In this document: positions 8,562-17,252 of the stretch, piece by piece | How the letters are laid out: each line of letters opens with the position of its first letter | Numbering within the stretch: position 1 is the first letter of the stretch | DNA from: Streptomyces sp. A1136 | GTDB lineage: Bacteria > Actinomycetota > Actinomycetes > Streptomycetales > Streptomycetaceae | DNA: 64,000 bases | Direction of reading: 5' to 3' | Assembly: GCF_004795055.1 (NCBI RefSeq) | Contig: NZ_SSBJ01000028.1 | Span: 1-64,000, forward strand | Position numbers and translations under genes: made by a program | The notes under the pieces: generated by a model | What the model was told of the DNA's origin: nothing | The model's database searches: none | What the model saw: the letters and a program-made list of their open reading frames with translations, nothing else

Positions 8562-9989
8562 TCAGCGGGCGGCGTCGCGAGCGCCCGCGGCCGGCTGCCC
8601 GTGCTCGTCGGCCCGGCCGGCGCCGGGGTGGTCCTCGCCCCGGCCGCCGGCCCCGTCGGCGTCCGCCTCGGCGCGGCTGAGCGCGGCGTGGCGGGTGTCC
8701 GGCATCAGGACGTAGGTCACGAGGGAGACCAGCGCGCAGCCGGACACGTACCAGAAGAACATCTTCTCGTGGCCCGCGTCCTTGAACCACAGCGCCACGT
8801 ACTCGGCCGTGCCGCCGAAGAGGGCGTTGGCGACGGCGTACGGCAGCGCCACGCCGAGGGCGCGGACCCGGGTCGGGAACAGCTCGGCCTTGACGGCGGC
8901 GTTGATGGAGGTGTAGCCGGTGACGATCACCAGGGCGAGCAGCGACAGCCCCAGCGCGGACCAGTAGGAGGACGCCGACCCGAGCGCGGTCATGATCGGG
9001 TACGTGCCGACGGTGCAGCCCACCGCGAAGGTGATCAGCAGGGGGCGACGGCCGATCCGGTCGGACAGCATCCCGGCGAAGGGCTGGAGCACGGCGAAGA
9101 GGGCCAGGGCCGTGAAACTGACCAGGGTGGCCGTGTTCTTCGCCATGCCCGCGCTGCCGACGAGGTACTTGGTGAGGTAGGTGGTGTACGTGTAGTAGGC
9201 CACGGTTCCGCCGAGCGTGAGCGCCATGACCAGACCGGCTTGCCGCCTGTACTGCCACAGGGCCTTGAGCGTGCCGCGTGCGCTGTCGTCGTGCGCCTCG
9301 GCCGTCGACGACTCCTCCCGGAAGGCGTCGGTCTCCTGGAGCCTGCGTCGCAGCCAGAAGACGACCACCGCGAACAGGGCCCCGAAGACGAAGGGTACGC
9401 GCCAGCCCCAGTCCTTCAACTGGGTGTTCGTGAGAGTGTGTTGGAGCGTGATGAGGATGCCGAGTCCGAGCAGCTGGCCACAGGTCATCGACACGTACTG
9501 GAAGGAGGAGCCGAGGCCCCGCCGGTTTCGGGCGGACGCCTCGGTGAGGTAGGTGGCGCTGGCCGCGTACTCGCCGCCGATGCTCATGCCTTGGAGCAGG
9601 CGCGCGAGGAGCAGCACGAGGGCGCCCGCGTAGCCGGCCTGCCCGTAGGTCGGGGCGACGGCGATGAGGAGGGCCGCCCCGGACATCATGGCGACCGTGA
9701 GGGTGAGCGCGCTCTTTCGGCCGTGCCGGTCGGCGGCGCGTCCGAGGATCCAACCGCCGACGGGACGCATCAGGAATCCGACCGCGAAGATCCCGGCCGT
9801 GTTCATCAGCTGCGTGGTCGGGTTGTCGCCGGGGAAGAACGAGTCGGCGAAGTAGATGGCGAAGCTCGCGTAGACGAACCAGTCGTACCACTCCACGAGG
9901 TTGCCGAGGGAACCGCCGACGAGGGCGAGACGGCGCTTCCCGCGGGCGTCCCCGGGCGGCACGGGAGACGGGACGGCGGACGAGGACAT
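8562..9989 (-). CDS. MHS-family MFS transporter (KgtP/ProP type)
   Basis: A 475-residue, 12-segment transporter of the metabolite:H+ symporter family. Motifs include GNLVEWYDWFVYASFA in TM1, GILGRAADRHGRK-like loop 2-3 (GWILGRAADRHGRKSAL), and the loop motif RRGLGSSFQ. Loop 8-9 reads LSDRIGRRPLL. The family takes up alpha-ketoglutarate, citrate, proline or betaine with protons. Start 9989 was chosen because TGGAG precedes it and TM1 follows at the usual distance; an upstream in-frame ATG at 10067 would add 26 unlike residues. It sits upstream of the response regulator/kinase pair and TAXI gene, so a carboxylate substrate under their control is plausible. Confidence 0.88.
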   Translation of the reverse strand: MSSSAVPSPVPPGDARGKRRLALVGGSLGNLVEWYDWFVYASFAIYFADSFFPGDNPTTQLMNTAGIFAVGFLMRPVGGWILGRAADRHGRKSALTLTVAMMSGAALLIAVAPTYGQAGYAGALVLLLARLLQGMSIGGEYAASATYLTEASARNRRGLGSSFQYVSMTCGQLLGLGILITLQHTLTNTQLKDWGWRVPFVFGALFAVVVFWLRRRLQETDAFREESSTAEAHDDSARGTLKALWQYRRQAGLVMALTLGGTVAYYTYTTYLTKYLVGSAGMAKNTATLVSFTALALFAVLQPFAGMLSDRIGRRPLLITFAVGCTVGTYPIMTALGSASSYWSALGLSLLALVIVTGYTSINAAVKAELFPTRVRALGVALPYAVANALFGGTAEYVALWFKDAGHEKMFFWYVSGCALVSLVTYVLMPDTRHAALSRAEADADGAGGRGEDHPGAGRADEHGQPAAGARDAAR

Positions 9990-10191
9990 GGCGGCTCCAG
10001 ACGGAACTCCCCGAGGGGAGAGGGTGAGGGAGAACGACCCCGAACAGCGGGGAAGTGCCCAGAGCATGCGCCGGTCCGCTTACCGGGACAAGGAGCGGCG
10101 CCCAGATCTAACGTCCCGCTAAGAAAACCCGACCCGCGCGCTTGGACCCGCGCCTCGGCGACCGCCGCCCGGTCGTGCCGTCAGGACATGC

Positions 10192-11433
10192 TCAGGAAGA
10201 CGCCGCTTCCACGGGACCCCGGCGGCGTATCGCCCACACGCTGGGGGCCGCCAGCAGGACCAGCGTGGCCAGCGTCATCACGGCGGCACTGGCGAGCAGC
10301 ACGGAAGTGGGACCCAGGGCGGAGGCGGTGGCGCCCACGACGAGGTACCCGAGCGGCACCGCCATGAGTTCTCCGGTGGAGCTGAGGGAGTTGACCCGGC
10401 CCAGCACCTCCGAGGGCAACTGCTCCTGGAGGGCGGTGTGCCAGCAGACGATGGCGATGTCCAACCCGATGCCGGCCAGTACCGCCCCCGCAGCCACGAC
10501 GACGAGCGGGGCCCGGACGGCGAGCGCGAGCAGCGGAAGCGCCGATGGCAGGTTCGCGCAGACGCACGCGACCATGATCCGGGAGGGTTTCCACTTGAGG
10601 GACACGAACCCCCCGGCGAACAGACCGACGGCGAAGGCCCCCTGAACGGTCCCCCAGGCGACCGCGCCCAGATGCCGGTCCTGTGCCAGCACCGGACCCA
10701 GCAGCTGGTAGCCGCCCAGCCACAGCGCGACGACGACCGTCCCGGACGCGACGTACGACCAGAGCCAGAACCGGCCCGAGAAAGCCGCCCAACCCTCCTT
10801 GAAATCCCGCAGAACCGACGATGTCCGCTTTTCCCGTACGGAAATACCGATGCGGGATACGAGAACCGCCGCTATCGCGAAGCTGGCGGCATCCCAGGCC
10901 AGGGTCCATTCCGGTCCGACCAGGGCGACGAGCAACCCTCCGAGCGCGGGCGCGACGATTTTGACCGCGTTGACGGGAAGGCGCATGAGCGCGTTCGCCT
11001 CCTGGACTTCCCCCGCCTCGACGAGGTGGGGAAGGAGACTGTTCATCGCGGGCTGCGCGAGGGCCGAGGCGCCGCCGGCGAGGACGGCGAAGCCCGCGAC
11101 CCGCGTGACGTCCGCCGCCCCCAGGGCCACGAGCAGGGCGACTGCCGCCTGTGTGCAGGCCGATACGAGGTTCCCGACCACGATGACACGCCGTCTCGAC
11201 AGCCGGTCGGCTATCACGCCTCCCACGAGCATCATGACCAACTGGGGAACGGTATTACAGGCCAGGACGATCGCGAGCGAATTCGGCCGGTCGTCGAATC
11301 CGAGCACCGCGAAGGCCAACGCGACCGGCGCCATCGCCGATCCGCTCATGGAAATGATCCGGGCCAGGACAAACAAACGGAACGGCTTGTGCCGTATAAC
11401 GGAGAAGGAAGATCGAAAAGCCACTCGGCGCAC
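10192..11433 (-). CDS. MFS exporter, EntS/DHA3-like
   Basis: A 413-residue MFS protein with the DHA3-type start FRLFVLARIISMSGSAMAPVAL and loop GGVIADRLSRRRVIV. The domain-swap region ALAQPAMNSLLPHLVEAGEVQEANAL is typical of EntS/macrolide-efflux relatives. Such proteins export siderophores or drugs from the cytoplasm. Codon use is noticeably less GC-biased at the 5' end (for example GTATAACGGAG and AAATGATCC) than in neighbours, hinting at acquisition. Start GTG 11433 is the first in frame before the family begins; a GTG three codons later is also possible. It is divergent from the stress protein at 11527. Confidence 0.85.
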   Translation of the reverse strand: MRRVAFRSSFSVIRHKPFRLFVLARIISMSGSAMAPVALAFAVLGFDDRPNSLAIVLACNTVPQLVMMLVGGVIADRLSRRRVIVVGNLVSACTQAAVALLVALGAADVTRVAGFAVLAGGASALAQPAMNSLLPHLVEAGEVQEANALMRLPVNAVKIVAPALGGLLVALVGPEWTLAWDAASFAIAAVLVSRIGISVREKRTSSVLRDFKEGWAAFSGRFWLWSYVASGTVVVALWLGGYQLLGPVLAQDRHLGAVAWGTVQGAFAVGLFAGGFVSLKWKPSRIMVACVCANLPSALPLLALAVRAPLVVVAAGAVLAGIGLDIAIVCWHTALQEQLPSEVLGRVNSLSSTGELMAVPLGYLVVGATASALGPTSVLLASAAVMTLATLVLLAAPSVWAIRRRGPVEAASS

Positions 11434-11526
11434 AGTACTACCCGTCCCCGACACCCCGCCTCCGGCGGTGCGGCGGTCGCGTGTGCCATCGTGGACGGCA
11501 CCGACGTCCTCGGAGGCCGAACGACC

Positions 11527-12012
11527 GTGACCGTGATCGCCTGGCTCGTGGAAGGCACCTGGGCCGCCTGTGCCGAGGCCGCCCGCAGGTTCGCGCCTAC
11601 CGGTGCGGACATCGTGCTGCTGCACATCGACTCCCCCGACGTGGGGGACGTGGGACACGGGGCCTTCGCCGGGCTCCTCGGCCGGGTGCGGGCCGAACGC
11701 GACCCCGGCACGGCGATGGAACACCTCGCGTCCGCCACCGCCGACCGCGTTCTCGCCGCCGCGGGCGAACTCCTCGGCCGGCCCCACAGAGCGGTCAAGC
11801 TGACCGGACGCCCCGAGACGGAGGTCGTGGCCGCCGCGGAAGGAGCGGACCTGTTGGTCCTCGTCCGCGACGGCGACCACAGCCGCCTGGGCCCCCGCAG
11901 CCTCGGCCCCACCAGCCGCTTCGTCGTCGACCACGCGCCCTGCCCGGTCCTGCTGGTGTGGCCCGACGCGGCCTCGCTCAGCGCAGCGGACGCTCGTAGC
12001 GGAACTCCGTGA
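11527..12012 (+). CDS. Universal stress protein (UspA family)
   Basis: A 161-residue single Usp domain beginning VTVIAWLVEGTWAACAEAA, with the strand TGADIVLLHID and the C-terminal segment SLGPTSRFVVDHAPCPVLLVW, the hallmark of the family. The ATP-loop glycines (G..G.........G[ST]) are only partly kept (GDHSRLGPRSLGPTS), so nucleotide binding is uncertain. Members help cells in stress or stationary phase. GGAGG at 11512-11516 sits 10 bases before GTG 11527 and decides the start. The 3' end overlaps the convergent acetyltransferase by 35 bases. Confidence 0.82.
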   Translation: MTVIAWLVEGTWAACAEAARRFAPTGADIVLLHIDSPDVGDVGHGAFAGLLGRVRAERDPGTAMEHLASATADRVLAAAGELLGRPHRAVKLTGRPETEVVAAAEGADLLVLVRDGDHSRLGPRSLGPTSRFVVDHAPCPVLLVWPDAASLSAADARSGTP

Positions 12013-12499
12013 GGGTCACGTCCTCGTAGACGTCGTCCTGGGTCCCCCCGTCGTGCCGGTAGCCGGCTCGTTCGTAGAAGCGCCGCGCCTGCCGGTTGTC
12101 ACCGAGCACCCACAGGGCCACGCCCCGGAACCCCTGCTCGCCCAGCCGCGCGTGGACCTCGCCGAGCAGTGCCCGGCCGAACCCACGCCCGATGAGGTCC
12201 GGTCGGACGTAGAAGGCGTATATCTCGCCCGTGCGCCGACCGGCGGACGCCGGCCCCCGGTACGGGCCGCAGCTGATCCAACCCACGGGGGCGCCGCCGG
12301 CGTCGAGGGAGACCAACTCCGTCGACTGCCGCAGCGGATTCGAGAACCACGCCCGTCGCCCTTCGGCGTCACTCTCGATCGACATCGCGTCCAGATACCG
12401 CCCGGGGACGATCCCGGCGTACGCGGACTGCCAGCCCCGCACCCGGATCGCCGAAACGGCGTCGACATCGGCTTCTTCCATCTCACGCACGCGTACCAT
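11978..12499 (-). CDS. GNAT-family N-acetyltransferase
   Basis: A 173-residue GCN5-type acetyltransferase: RVREMEEADVDAVSAIRVRGW at the start, then acetyl-CoA motif A as FYVRPDLIGRGFGRALLGEVHARL. The terminal strand is NRQARRFYERAGYRHDGG. It transfers acetyl from acetyl-CoA to an amine; the acceptor is unknown. ATG 12499 directly follows an in-frame GTG (12502); either could initiate after GGGTGG. It converges on the stress-protein gene with a 35-base overlap. Confidence 0.88.
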   Translation of the reverse strand: MVRVREMEEADVDAVSAIRVRGWQSAYAGIVPGRYLDAMSIESDAEGRRAWFSNPLRQSTELVSLDAGGAPVGWISCGPYRGPASAGRRTGEIYAFYVRPDLIGRGFGRALLGEVHARLGEQGFRGVALWVLGDNRQARRFYERAGYRHDGGTQDDVYEDVTLTEFRYERPLR

Positions 12500-12765
12500 C
12501 ACGCCACCCTAGGGTCACGGGTGCCTCGACCGGTCTGTCTTCAGGCGCGGGCCCCGGCCCGGCCGCTCACCGGGTTGACGAGCCGGACGGCGAGATCCGC
12601 GAACGGGCCGGACACCGCTTGGCGTTCGCGGCCACCGGTCGGACGGGGCGGCCGGGGCGCCCGCGCGATCGGGTGACATACCGCCACATCGGCGGCCCGT
12701 CGGCGTTAGCAGGACGACTTCCCCGTCAGGGGCCCGTTTCCGCTCAAGCTAAGGAACGCTCGAGA

Positions 12766-13179
12766 ATGCTGAAGAACATGATGATCACCGCAGCTGCCAC
12801 CGCCGCCGCGATCGGCGCGGGCGCTGCCGTGGCCGCCCCGGCCATGGCCATCGGCAACGACAACGGGATCAACACCGTCAACGGCAACGGCGCCTCCCAG
12901 ATCTACGGCAACCAGAAGACCGAGGGCGCCATGAGCCCGCAGCTCAGCCTGGTCCAGGGCACGCTCAACAAGCCCTGCATCGGCCTGCCGGCCAAGGTCA
13001 ACGCCCAGTCGCTGGTTGCGATCATCGCCAACATCGGTGTCCAGGACATCAACGTCCTGTCCAACCCGCAGAACCAGCAGTGCACCGAGAACTCCACCCA
13101 GGCCAAGGGCGACGAGTCCCTCTCGCACATCCTGGACAACATCCCGGTCCTGTCCGGCAACCTCTCCAACGGCAGCTGA
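12766..13179 (+). CDS. Rodlin, aerial-surface fibre protein
   Basis: A 137-residue secreted protein with a signal peptide ending near APAMA (about residue 28). The mature part is Asn/Gly/Gln-rich: INTVNGNGASQIYGNQ, MSPQLSLVQG, NKPCIGLPAKVNAQSL, then QNQQCTENSTQAKGDESL. These match the rodlin (RdlA/RdlB) family of streptomycetes as I remember it, including the two conserved cysteines. Rodlins organise chaplin amyloid into the paired rodlets on aerial hyphae and spores. AAGGA precedes ATG 12766. A strong hairpin follows the gene. Streptomyces coelicolor has two adjacent rodlin genes; only one is seen here and no chaplin gene is next to it. Confidence 0.9.
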   Translation: MLKNMMITAAATAAAIGAGAAVAAPAMAIGNDNGINTVNGNGASQIYGNQKTEGAMSPQLSLVQGTLNKPCIGLPAKVNAQSLVAIIANIGVQDINVLSNPQNQQCTENSTQAKGDESLSHILDNIPVLSGNLSNGS

Positions 13180-13229
13180 TCTGCCCGCACCACCCCCAGA
13201 GCGGGTCGTCCGCGGGCACGCGGTACCCA

Positions 13230-13261
13230 GGGCCCCGGCCTCCTCAGGGAGGCCGGGGCCC
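13230..13261 (+). terminator. Rho-independent-type hairpin after the rodlin gene
   Basis: A perfect 14-bp GC-rich stem (left arm 13230-13243, right arm 13248-13261) with loop TCAG, 50 bases after the rodlin stop. No T-run follows, as is usual for Streptomyces terminators. Confidence 0.85.
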
Positions 13262-13324
13262 TGCCCATGTCGCGCACGCACCTACCCGATGGCGACCGCC
13301 GCCTCGGTTGTGCATGATGCCGTC

Positions 13325-13921
13325 ATGATCGATTCGATAGGTCCCGTGGTCGCGGCCGGCAGCATGAGCGGCGGCGAACAGCCGTCCTTCGGTCTCCGCG
13401 GCGGCTTCGCCTTGCGGCCGTGGCAGCCCGACGACGCCCCGGTGCTGGTGGTTTCCAGCCGAGACCCGGAGATCCGGCAGTGGAACCGGTCGGTGGACCT
13501 CTCGCCTGCCGCCGCCGGCGAGAAGATCGCGAGGTGGCGCGAGCGTTGGCAGGCCGAGGAGGCCGCGATCTGGGCGATCTGCCGGCCCGGCGGGGGCGGG
13601 CCCGTGGGCCTGGTCGGTCTGGCGGACGTGGATCTGCGCGGCGGTGGCGCCGAGTTCCTCTACTGGCTCCTGCCGGCCGGGCGCGGACACGGGGTCGTGG
13701 TCGACGCGACGGTCCGGATCAGCCGGTGGGCCGTGGACGAACTGGGTTTGCACCGGCTGCGGATCACGCATTCCGTCGCCAACCCGGCGTCCTGCCGGGT
13801 CGCCGTGAAGGCGGGCTTCGCCTTGGAGGGGGTGATGCGCAGCGCTCTGCTCCACGCGGACGGATGGCACGACGAACACCTCCACGCGCGCGTCGCGGGC
13901 GACCCTTGGCCGTCCGGCTGA
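13325..13921 (+). CDS. GNAT-family acetyltransferase (RimJ/RimL-like)
   Basis: A 198-residue acetyltransferase: GFALRPWQPDDAPVLVV begins the domain, and FLYWLLPAGRGHGVVVDATVRI is the acetyl-CoA loop. LHRLRITHSVANPASCRVAVKAGFALEG is the RimJ/RimL-type end, where N-x-x-S lines the active site. Members acetylate protein N-termini or antibiotics; no substrate can be assigned. ATG 13325 is retained although no ribosome-binding site is seen; ATG 13364 would still include the whole domain. Confidence 0.85.
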   Translation: MIDSIGPVVAAGSMSGGEQPSFGLRGGFALRPWQPDDAPVLVVSSRDPEIRQWNRSVDLSPAAAGEKIARWRERWQAEEAAIWAICRPGGGGPVGLVGLADVDLRGGGAEFLYWLLPAGRGHGVVVDATVRISRWAVDELGLHRLRITHSVANPASCRVAVKAGFALEGVMRSALLHADGWHDEHLHARVAGDPWPSG

Positions 13922-14013
13922 GTCCGGACCGGGACCCGGGTTCGACCACGGCACGGTGGCTCGCGCCCCTCACCGGGCGGCCGGGCCGACCCCAGCGGCG
14001 GAGCGGACGGGGC

Positions 14014-14505
14014 TCAGGCGGGGTGGCCCGGTTCGAAGTCCTTGACGTCGCTCAACCGGAGCAGTGCGGGGGCCTGCGGGGCCGGCGGTGACTGCTCGGT
14101 GGGGGTCAGGAGGAATCCCACGTGGTCACCGCCCGCGATCCGCTCCTCGATCCGTCCCACGAACCACACGTCGGCCTCGTTCAGCACCGGGCTGCCGTCC
14201 GCGCTCTCGTGCCAGGCGACCCGCTCGAACTTGTCCACGCGGTCCCCGGTCTGGCTGCCGAACCACCTCGCCAGCTCGCGCTGCTCGCGCCGCAGTACGT
14301 GCACCGTGAGGTGGGTGGCCCGGAGGGCGACCTTGAAGGTGTGGTTGGCCTCGGACAGCCACACCATGTAGCGCGCCGGGTGGATCGAGCACTGCGAGGC
14401 GAAGCCGACCAGGCACCCCGCGCGGTCGTCGCCCGCCGCCGCGGTGACCACGTACATGGGGACGTCCAGCACGTCCGTGAACGGATCAAGGTCCAGCTCT
14501 GCCAT
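14014..14505 (-). CDS. Flavin reductase-like split-barrel protein
   Basis: A 163-residue FMN-binding split-barrel protein. YVVTAAAGDDRAGCLVGFASQCSI matches the start of the flavin-reductase fold (the strand and loop that hold FMN). RYMVWLSEANHTFKVALRA and HLTVHVLRREQRELARWFGSQTGDRVDKF continue it. Relatives supply reduced flavin to monooxygenases or reduce NAD(P)H-linked substrates. No partner oxygenase is adjacent. GAGGAG lies 5 bases before ATG 14505, ruling out the GTG one codon upstream. Confidence 0.82.
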   Translation of the reverse strand: MAELDLDPFTDVLDVPMYVVTAAAGDDRAGCLVGFASQCSIHPARYMVWLSEANHTFKVALRATHLTVHVLRREQRELARWFGSQTGDRVDKFERVAWHESADGSPVLNEADVWFVGRIEERIAGGDHVGFLLTPTEQSPPAPQAPALLRLSDVKDFEPGHPA

Positions 14506-14859
14506 CACGGCTCCTCACTTCGTCCCGGCCCGGCATCCGGCGGCTACCCCGCCCACGGGTGCCCAACCCCGCACGCGCTCCCTCCAACAGGTGGAGCGCG
14601 TCACCCGTCGGTGCCATTGCGCCGAATGGCGGCAAGTCGCCGGCCCTCCGCCGGGGAAGCGAGGGGCACCGTGCCCTCGGACGGCGATGCCCTCGGGGCT
14701 CCGGGAGCCCGGTCCGACACGGGCCGTCCGCCGTCGCGCAACCGGATCGCCGTCCCCCGCGGCCGGGGGCTCGTCCATCCGACGCAGGCGGTGTTTCCGG
14801 GGAGGCCGCGGGGGTGATTCCTGATGCGCAGATCGACCCCTCCCACTCAAGGAGCAGCC
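14506..14859. other. Divergent intergenic region, 354 bases
   Basis: This gap separates the flavin reductase-like gene from the small secreted protein gene. Open frames crossing it do not resemble proteins. Promoters for both flanking genes must lie here, but I see no clear -35/-10 pair. An AAGGAGCAGCC ribosome-binding site ends the region. Confidence 0.5.
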
Positions 14860-15063
14860 ATGCGCATCCGCGCCGCAGTCACGACCCTCACCCTCGCCGC
14901 CACCATGGTTCTCGGAGGCGCCGCCACCGCGCTCGCCCACGGGGACGACGACCACAACAGCGGTTCGGCGCACTACGGCGCCTGCCACCTGTCGGGCGCC
15001 GTCATCCACGGCAACCCGGGCTTCGACGGTGCCTGTGCCTGGGGAGCCATCGACTGGCACTGA
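14860..15063 (+). CDS. Small secreted protein with one cysteine pair
   Basis: A 67-residue protein: signal peptide to about ALA (residue 26), then a 41-residue mature part that starts HGDDDHNSGS and holds two cysteines in GACHLSGAVIHGNPGF and DGACAWGAIDW. The NPGFDGAC stretch faintly recalls the NPAFGN.C end of chaplins, but the length and the rest do not match, so it is left unnamed. A perfect ribosome-binding site (AAGGAG) and a terminator hairpin flank it, showing a real, separately transcribed gene. It lies 1.7 kb from the rodlin. A cell-surface role is inference. Confidence 0.7.
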   Translation: MRIRAAVTTLTLAATMVLGGAATALAHGDDDHNSGSAHYGACHLSGAVIHGNPGFDGACAWGAIDWH

Positions 15064-15074
15064 CCGCAGCGCGC

Positions 15075-15106
15075 CGCGTGGCCCGGGGTTCACTCCGGGC
15101 CACGCG
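15075..15106 (+). terminator. Terminator hairpin after the small secreted protein
   Basis: A 12-bp perfect inverted repeat (arms 15075-15086 and 15095-15106, reading CGCGTGGCCCGG on the left) with an 8-base loop begins 11 bases after the stop codon. Confidence 0.8.
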
Positions 15107-15148
15107 CCTGTGTGGAGCCCGTTGGACCGGCTCGTCGGCGGGCGCCGT

Positions 15149-15832
15149 TCACGCGTAGCTGACGGTCACCTTCTGGAATCCGAGCGAGCGCAGCAGGCCC
15201 TCCAGCATCGCCGTGGTGTTCTGCTCCGCCCTCGCGGCGAGGCCGCTGTCGCGGGCCGCCTCGGTGATGTGCTGCACCGCGAGCCGCTGTACGGCCTGTT
15301 CGCCGGCAGGATTGTCGGAGAAGAAGTCACCGAGCCGGTCGAGCAGGCCGCGTTGCTTCGACACCGCGTAGGAGCGGTTCGGGTCGAGGGCGGCCGGGCC
15401 GAGGGTCGCGTGGGGGAGCCGCACCGTGGCCTGCGTACGGTCCGCGTTCACCTTCACGCTCTGCTCGCCCAGCGCGCCCAGTTCGACGTATCCGCCGACC
15501 GACCCCGCGCCTACGTACAGCGTGCGGGTCCCACGGATCGCGTCCGGCAGGAAGGCCGCGTCCTTCTCCAGATCCACCACCACCTGGAAGTTGCCGACGG
15601 CGCCCTCGTAACGGTGCATGTCCTGGATCGACTTGAGCAGCGCGGGGCCGGAGCGGTCCCGGGTGTCCTCGCCGAACAGGCCGCCGAGGCCCGGAATCAG
15701 GCTGAGACGACCCACGAGCACGACCAGCGCCAGCAGCAGGGCCGCTCCCCCGGCCACCAGCGCCCATCGCGGTTTCCTGCTCCCGCGCGGCGGGGGGAGC
15801 GACTGCCCGGTGGAACGCGAAGAGGTCTCCAT
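15149..15832 (-). CDS. DUF4230 membrane-anchored protein
   Basis: A 227-residue protein with a short cytoplasmic start and one membrane segment (about residues 24-42, ALVAGGAALLLALVVLVGRL). The external domain has LLKSIQDMHRYEGAVGNFQVVVDLEKD, the start of the DUF4230 family, and RTLYVGAGSVGGYVELGAL, a continuation typical of it. The function of the family is not established. The gene is divergent from the FUSC gene at 16021 across 188 bases. Confidence 0.8.
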   Translation of the reverse strand: METSSRSTGQSLPPPRGSRKPRWALVAGGAALLLALVVLVGRLSLIPGLGGLFGEDTRDRSGPALLKSIQDMHRYEGAVGNFQVVVDLEKDAAFLPDAIRGTRTLYVGAGSVGGYVELGALGEQSVKVNADRTQATVRLPHATLGPAALDPNRSYAVSKQRGLLDRLGDFFSDNPAGEQAVQRLAVQHITEAARDSGLAARAEQNTTAMLEGLLRSLGFQKVTVSYA

Positions 15833-16020
15833 GTCTCCCGTTTACCCCGTGCGGCCGCCGCCACTTCCGATCCGGTGAGTACGTCACCCCGATTCCCGGG
15901 TCGCGCAGGGGACTTGGGCGAGCGAGTCCGCCGGTGGCCGGCGGCGGGGGCATGGGACGGGGCGTTTCGGGCACAAGCGCACGATCCGATTTCCGATGAG
16001 TGATGTGAGGTGATGCCCCC

Positions 16021-17193
16021 ATGCCCATGAGCAGTGGACCTGCGAGCAGTGGTCCGGCACGACGGTCGTGCACGGCGGCGCGCCGGGCCGTCGCGTACGT
16101 CCGCAGAGGCGCCTCGTCGCCGGGCGCCGAACGCGACGACCTGATCCGTCAGGCGAAGACGGTGGTGGCGGCGATGGTCGCCTGGGCCCTGGCACACCGC
16201 CTGCTGCCACCGACGGTCACGACGTTCGCGCCGTTCACCGCGATCGTCGCCCTCCAGGCCACGCTCTACCGCTCCGTGCGCGAATGCGTCCGGTACCTGG
16301 GCGCGATGGTGCTCGGCGCGACCCTGGCCGCCGGGCTCGCCGCCCTGATGGGCATCCACGCCTGGTCCTTCGGGCTGCTCGCCCTCCTCGCGCTCGCGGT
16401 CGGGCGGGCGCGGTACCTGGGTTCCCAGGGGCTCCAGGTCGCGGTCGTCGGATTCTTCGCCTTCACGGCCGGACACGGCCGCATCGACTACATCGGGCAC
16501 CTCGCCGGTTCGGTCGCCCTCGGCGCGCTGTGCGGGTTGTCGGCGCACCTGCTGCTCGCACCGGCCCGACACCTACGCCACCGCCAGCAGGCGGTGGCCG
16601 ATCTCTACGAGGGGCTTCGGCAGGTCGTCGCCGAGCTGGCGTCGGCTGTCGGGGAGGGCGGCGCGCCCTCCCGGGAGCAGGTCGGGCGCTGGCGTCGCGA
16701 CTGTGACCGGGTGGCGGCGGACGCGCCGCGCGTACGGGCGTCCGTGGACGCCGAGGCCGAGAACAGCCGGCTCAATCCGCGCCGCGCCGACGGGAGGGAC
16801 CGGGACGTGCTACCGCGCGCCCAGGAGGCGGCGCGGGCGGCCGGCAGGAGCGCCGCACACCTGCGCTCGGCGCTGCGCAGCCTCTCCCACTCCCTCGACA
16901 GCGGCCACGACACCCACCTGCCGCGTCGCTTCCTGTCCGGGTACGGCGCCCTCCTGGACACGGTCGCCGCGGCGATGGCGCAGGTCGGCCGGCCGGACCG
17001 GACCGACCCGCGGGAACTCGACGCGCTGGTCCGGGAGGGGATGTCCCTCCACGAGGACCTGGAGTACGCCGTCCAGCAGGACACCGGGGTGCCCGCCCCG
17101 GTACGGACGCTGTGCGGCGCGCTCCTCACGGACGCCGGGCGCCTGCTCCACGAGCTCCGCGGCGCGCTTCCCGAGCCCGCCCGCGCCGGCTGA
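16021..17193 (+). CDS. FUSC-family (aromatic acid exporter-like) membrane protein
   Basis: A 390-residue protein. The first half has a run of hydrophobic segments (about 45-170) beginning LIRQAKTVVAAMVAWALAHRL and including APFTAIVALQATLYRSVRE, the FUSC/ArAE signature. The second half is a long soluble helical domain. Relatives such as AaeB export aromatic acids; several actinobacterial members are uncharacterised. GAGGTGA precedes the ATG; a second in-frame ATG two codons on is equally usable. A larger FUSC paralogue lies at 20576. Confidence 0.8.
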   Translation: MPMSSGPASSGPARRSCTAARRAVAYVRRGASSPGAERDDLIRQAKTVVAAMVAWALAHRLLPPTVTTFAPFTAIVALQATLYRSVRECVRYLGAMVLGATLAAGLAALMGIHAWSFGLLALLALAVGRARYLGSQGLQVAVVGFFAFTAGHGRIDYIGHLAGSVALGALCGLSAHLLLAPARHLRHRQQAVADLYEGLRQVVAELASAVGEGGAPSREQVGRWRRDCDRVAADAPRVRASVDAEAENSRLNPRRADGRDRDVLPRAQEAARAAGRSAAHLRSALRSLSHSLDSGHDTHLPRRFLSGYGALLDTVAAAMAQVGRPDRTDPRELDALVREGMSLHEDLEYAVQQDTGVPAPVRTLCGALLTDAGRLLHELRGALPEPARAG

Positions 17194-17195
17194 GG

Positions 17196-17219
17196 CCGCC
17201 CCCGGGCCCGGCGGGGCGG
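17196..17219. terminator. Possible bidirectional terminator between convergent genes
   Basis: CCGCCCC (17196-17202) pairs with GGGGCGG (17213-17219) around a 10-base loop, just after the FUSC stop and before the convergent regulator stop. The stem is short, so this is tentative. Confidence 0.4.
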
Positions 17220-17252
17220 GGCTGCCGGCGGGGCTTCCCGCGGACCGGGACG

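Noticed and set aside
14860..15063. A chaplin
   Set aside because: Only a short NP-G/A-F...C resemblance exists; the size, the His/Asp-rich start and the remaining sequence do not match the chaplin domain.
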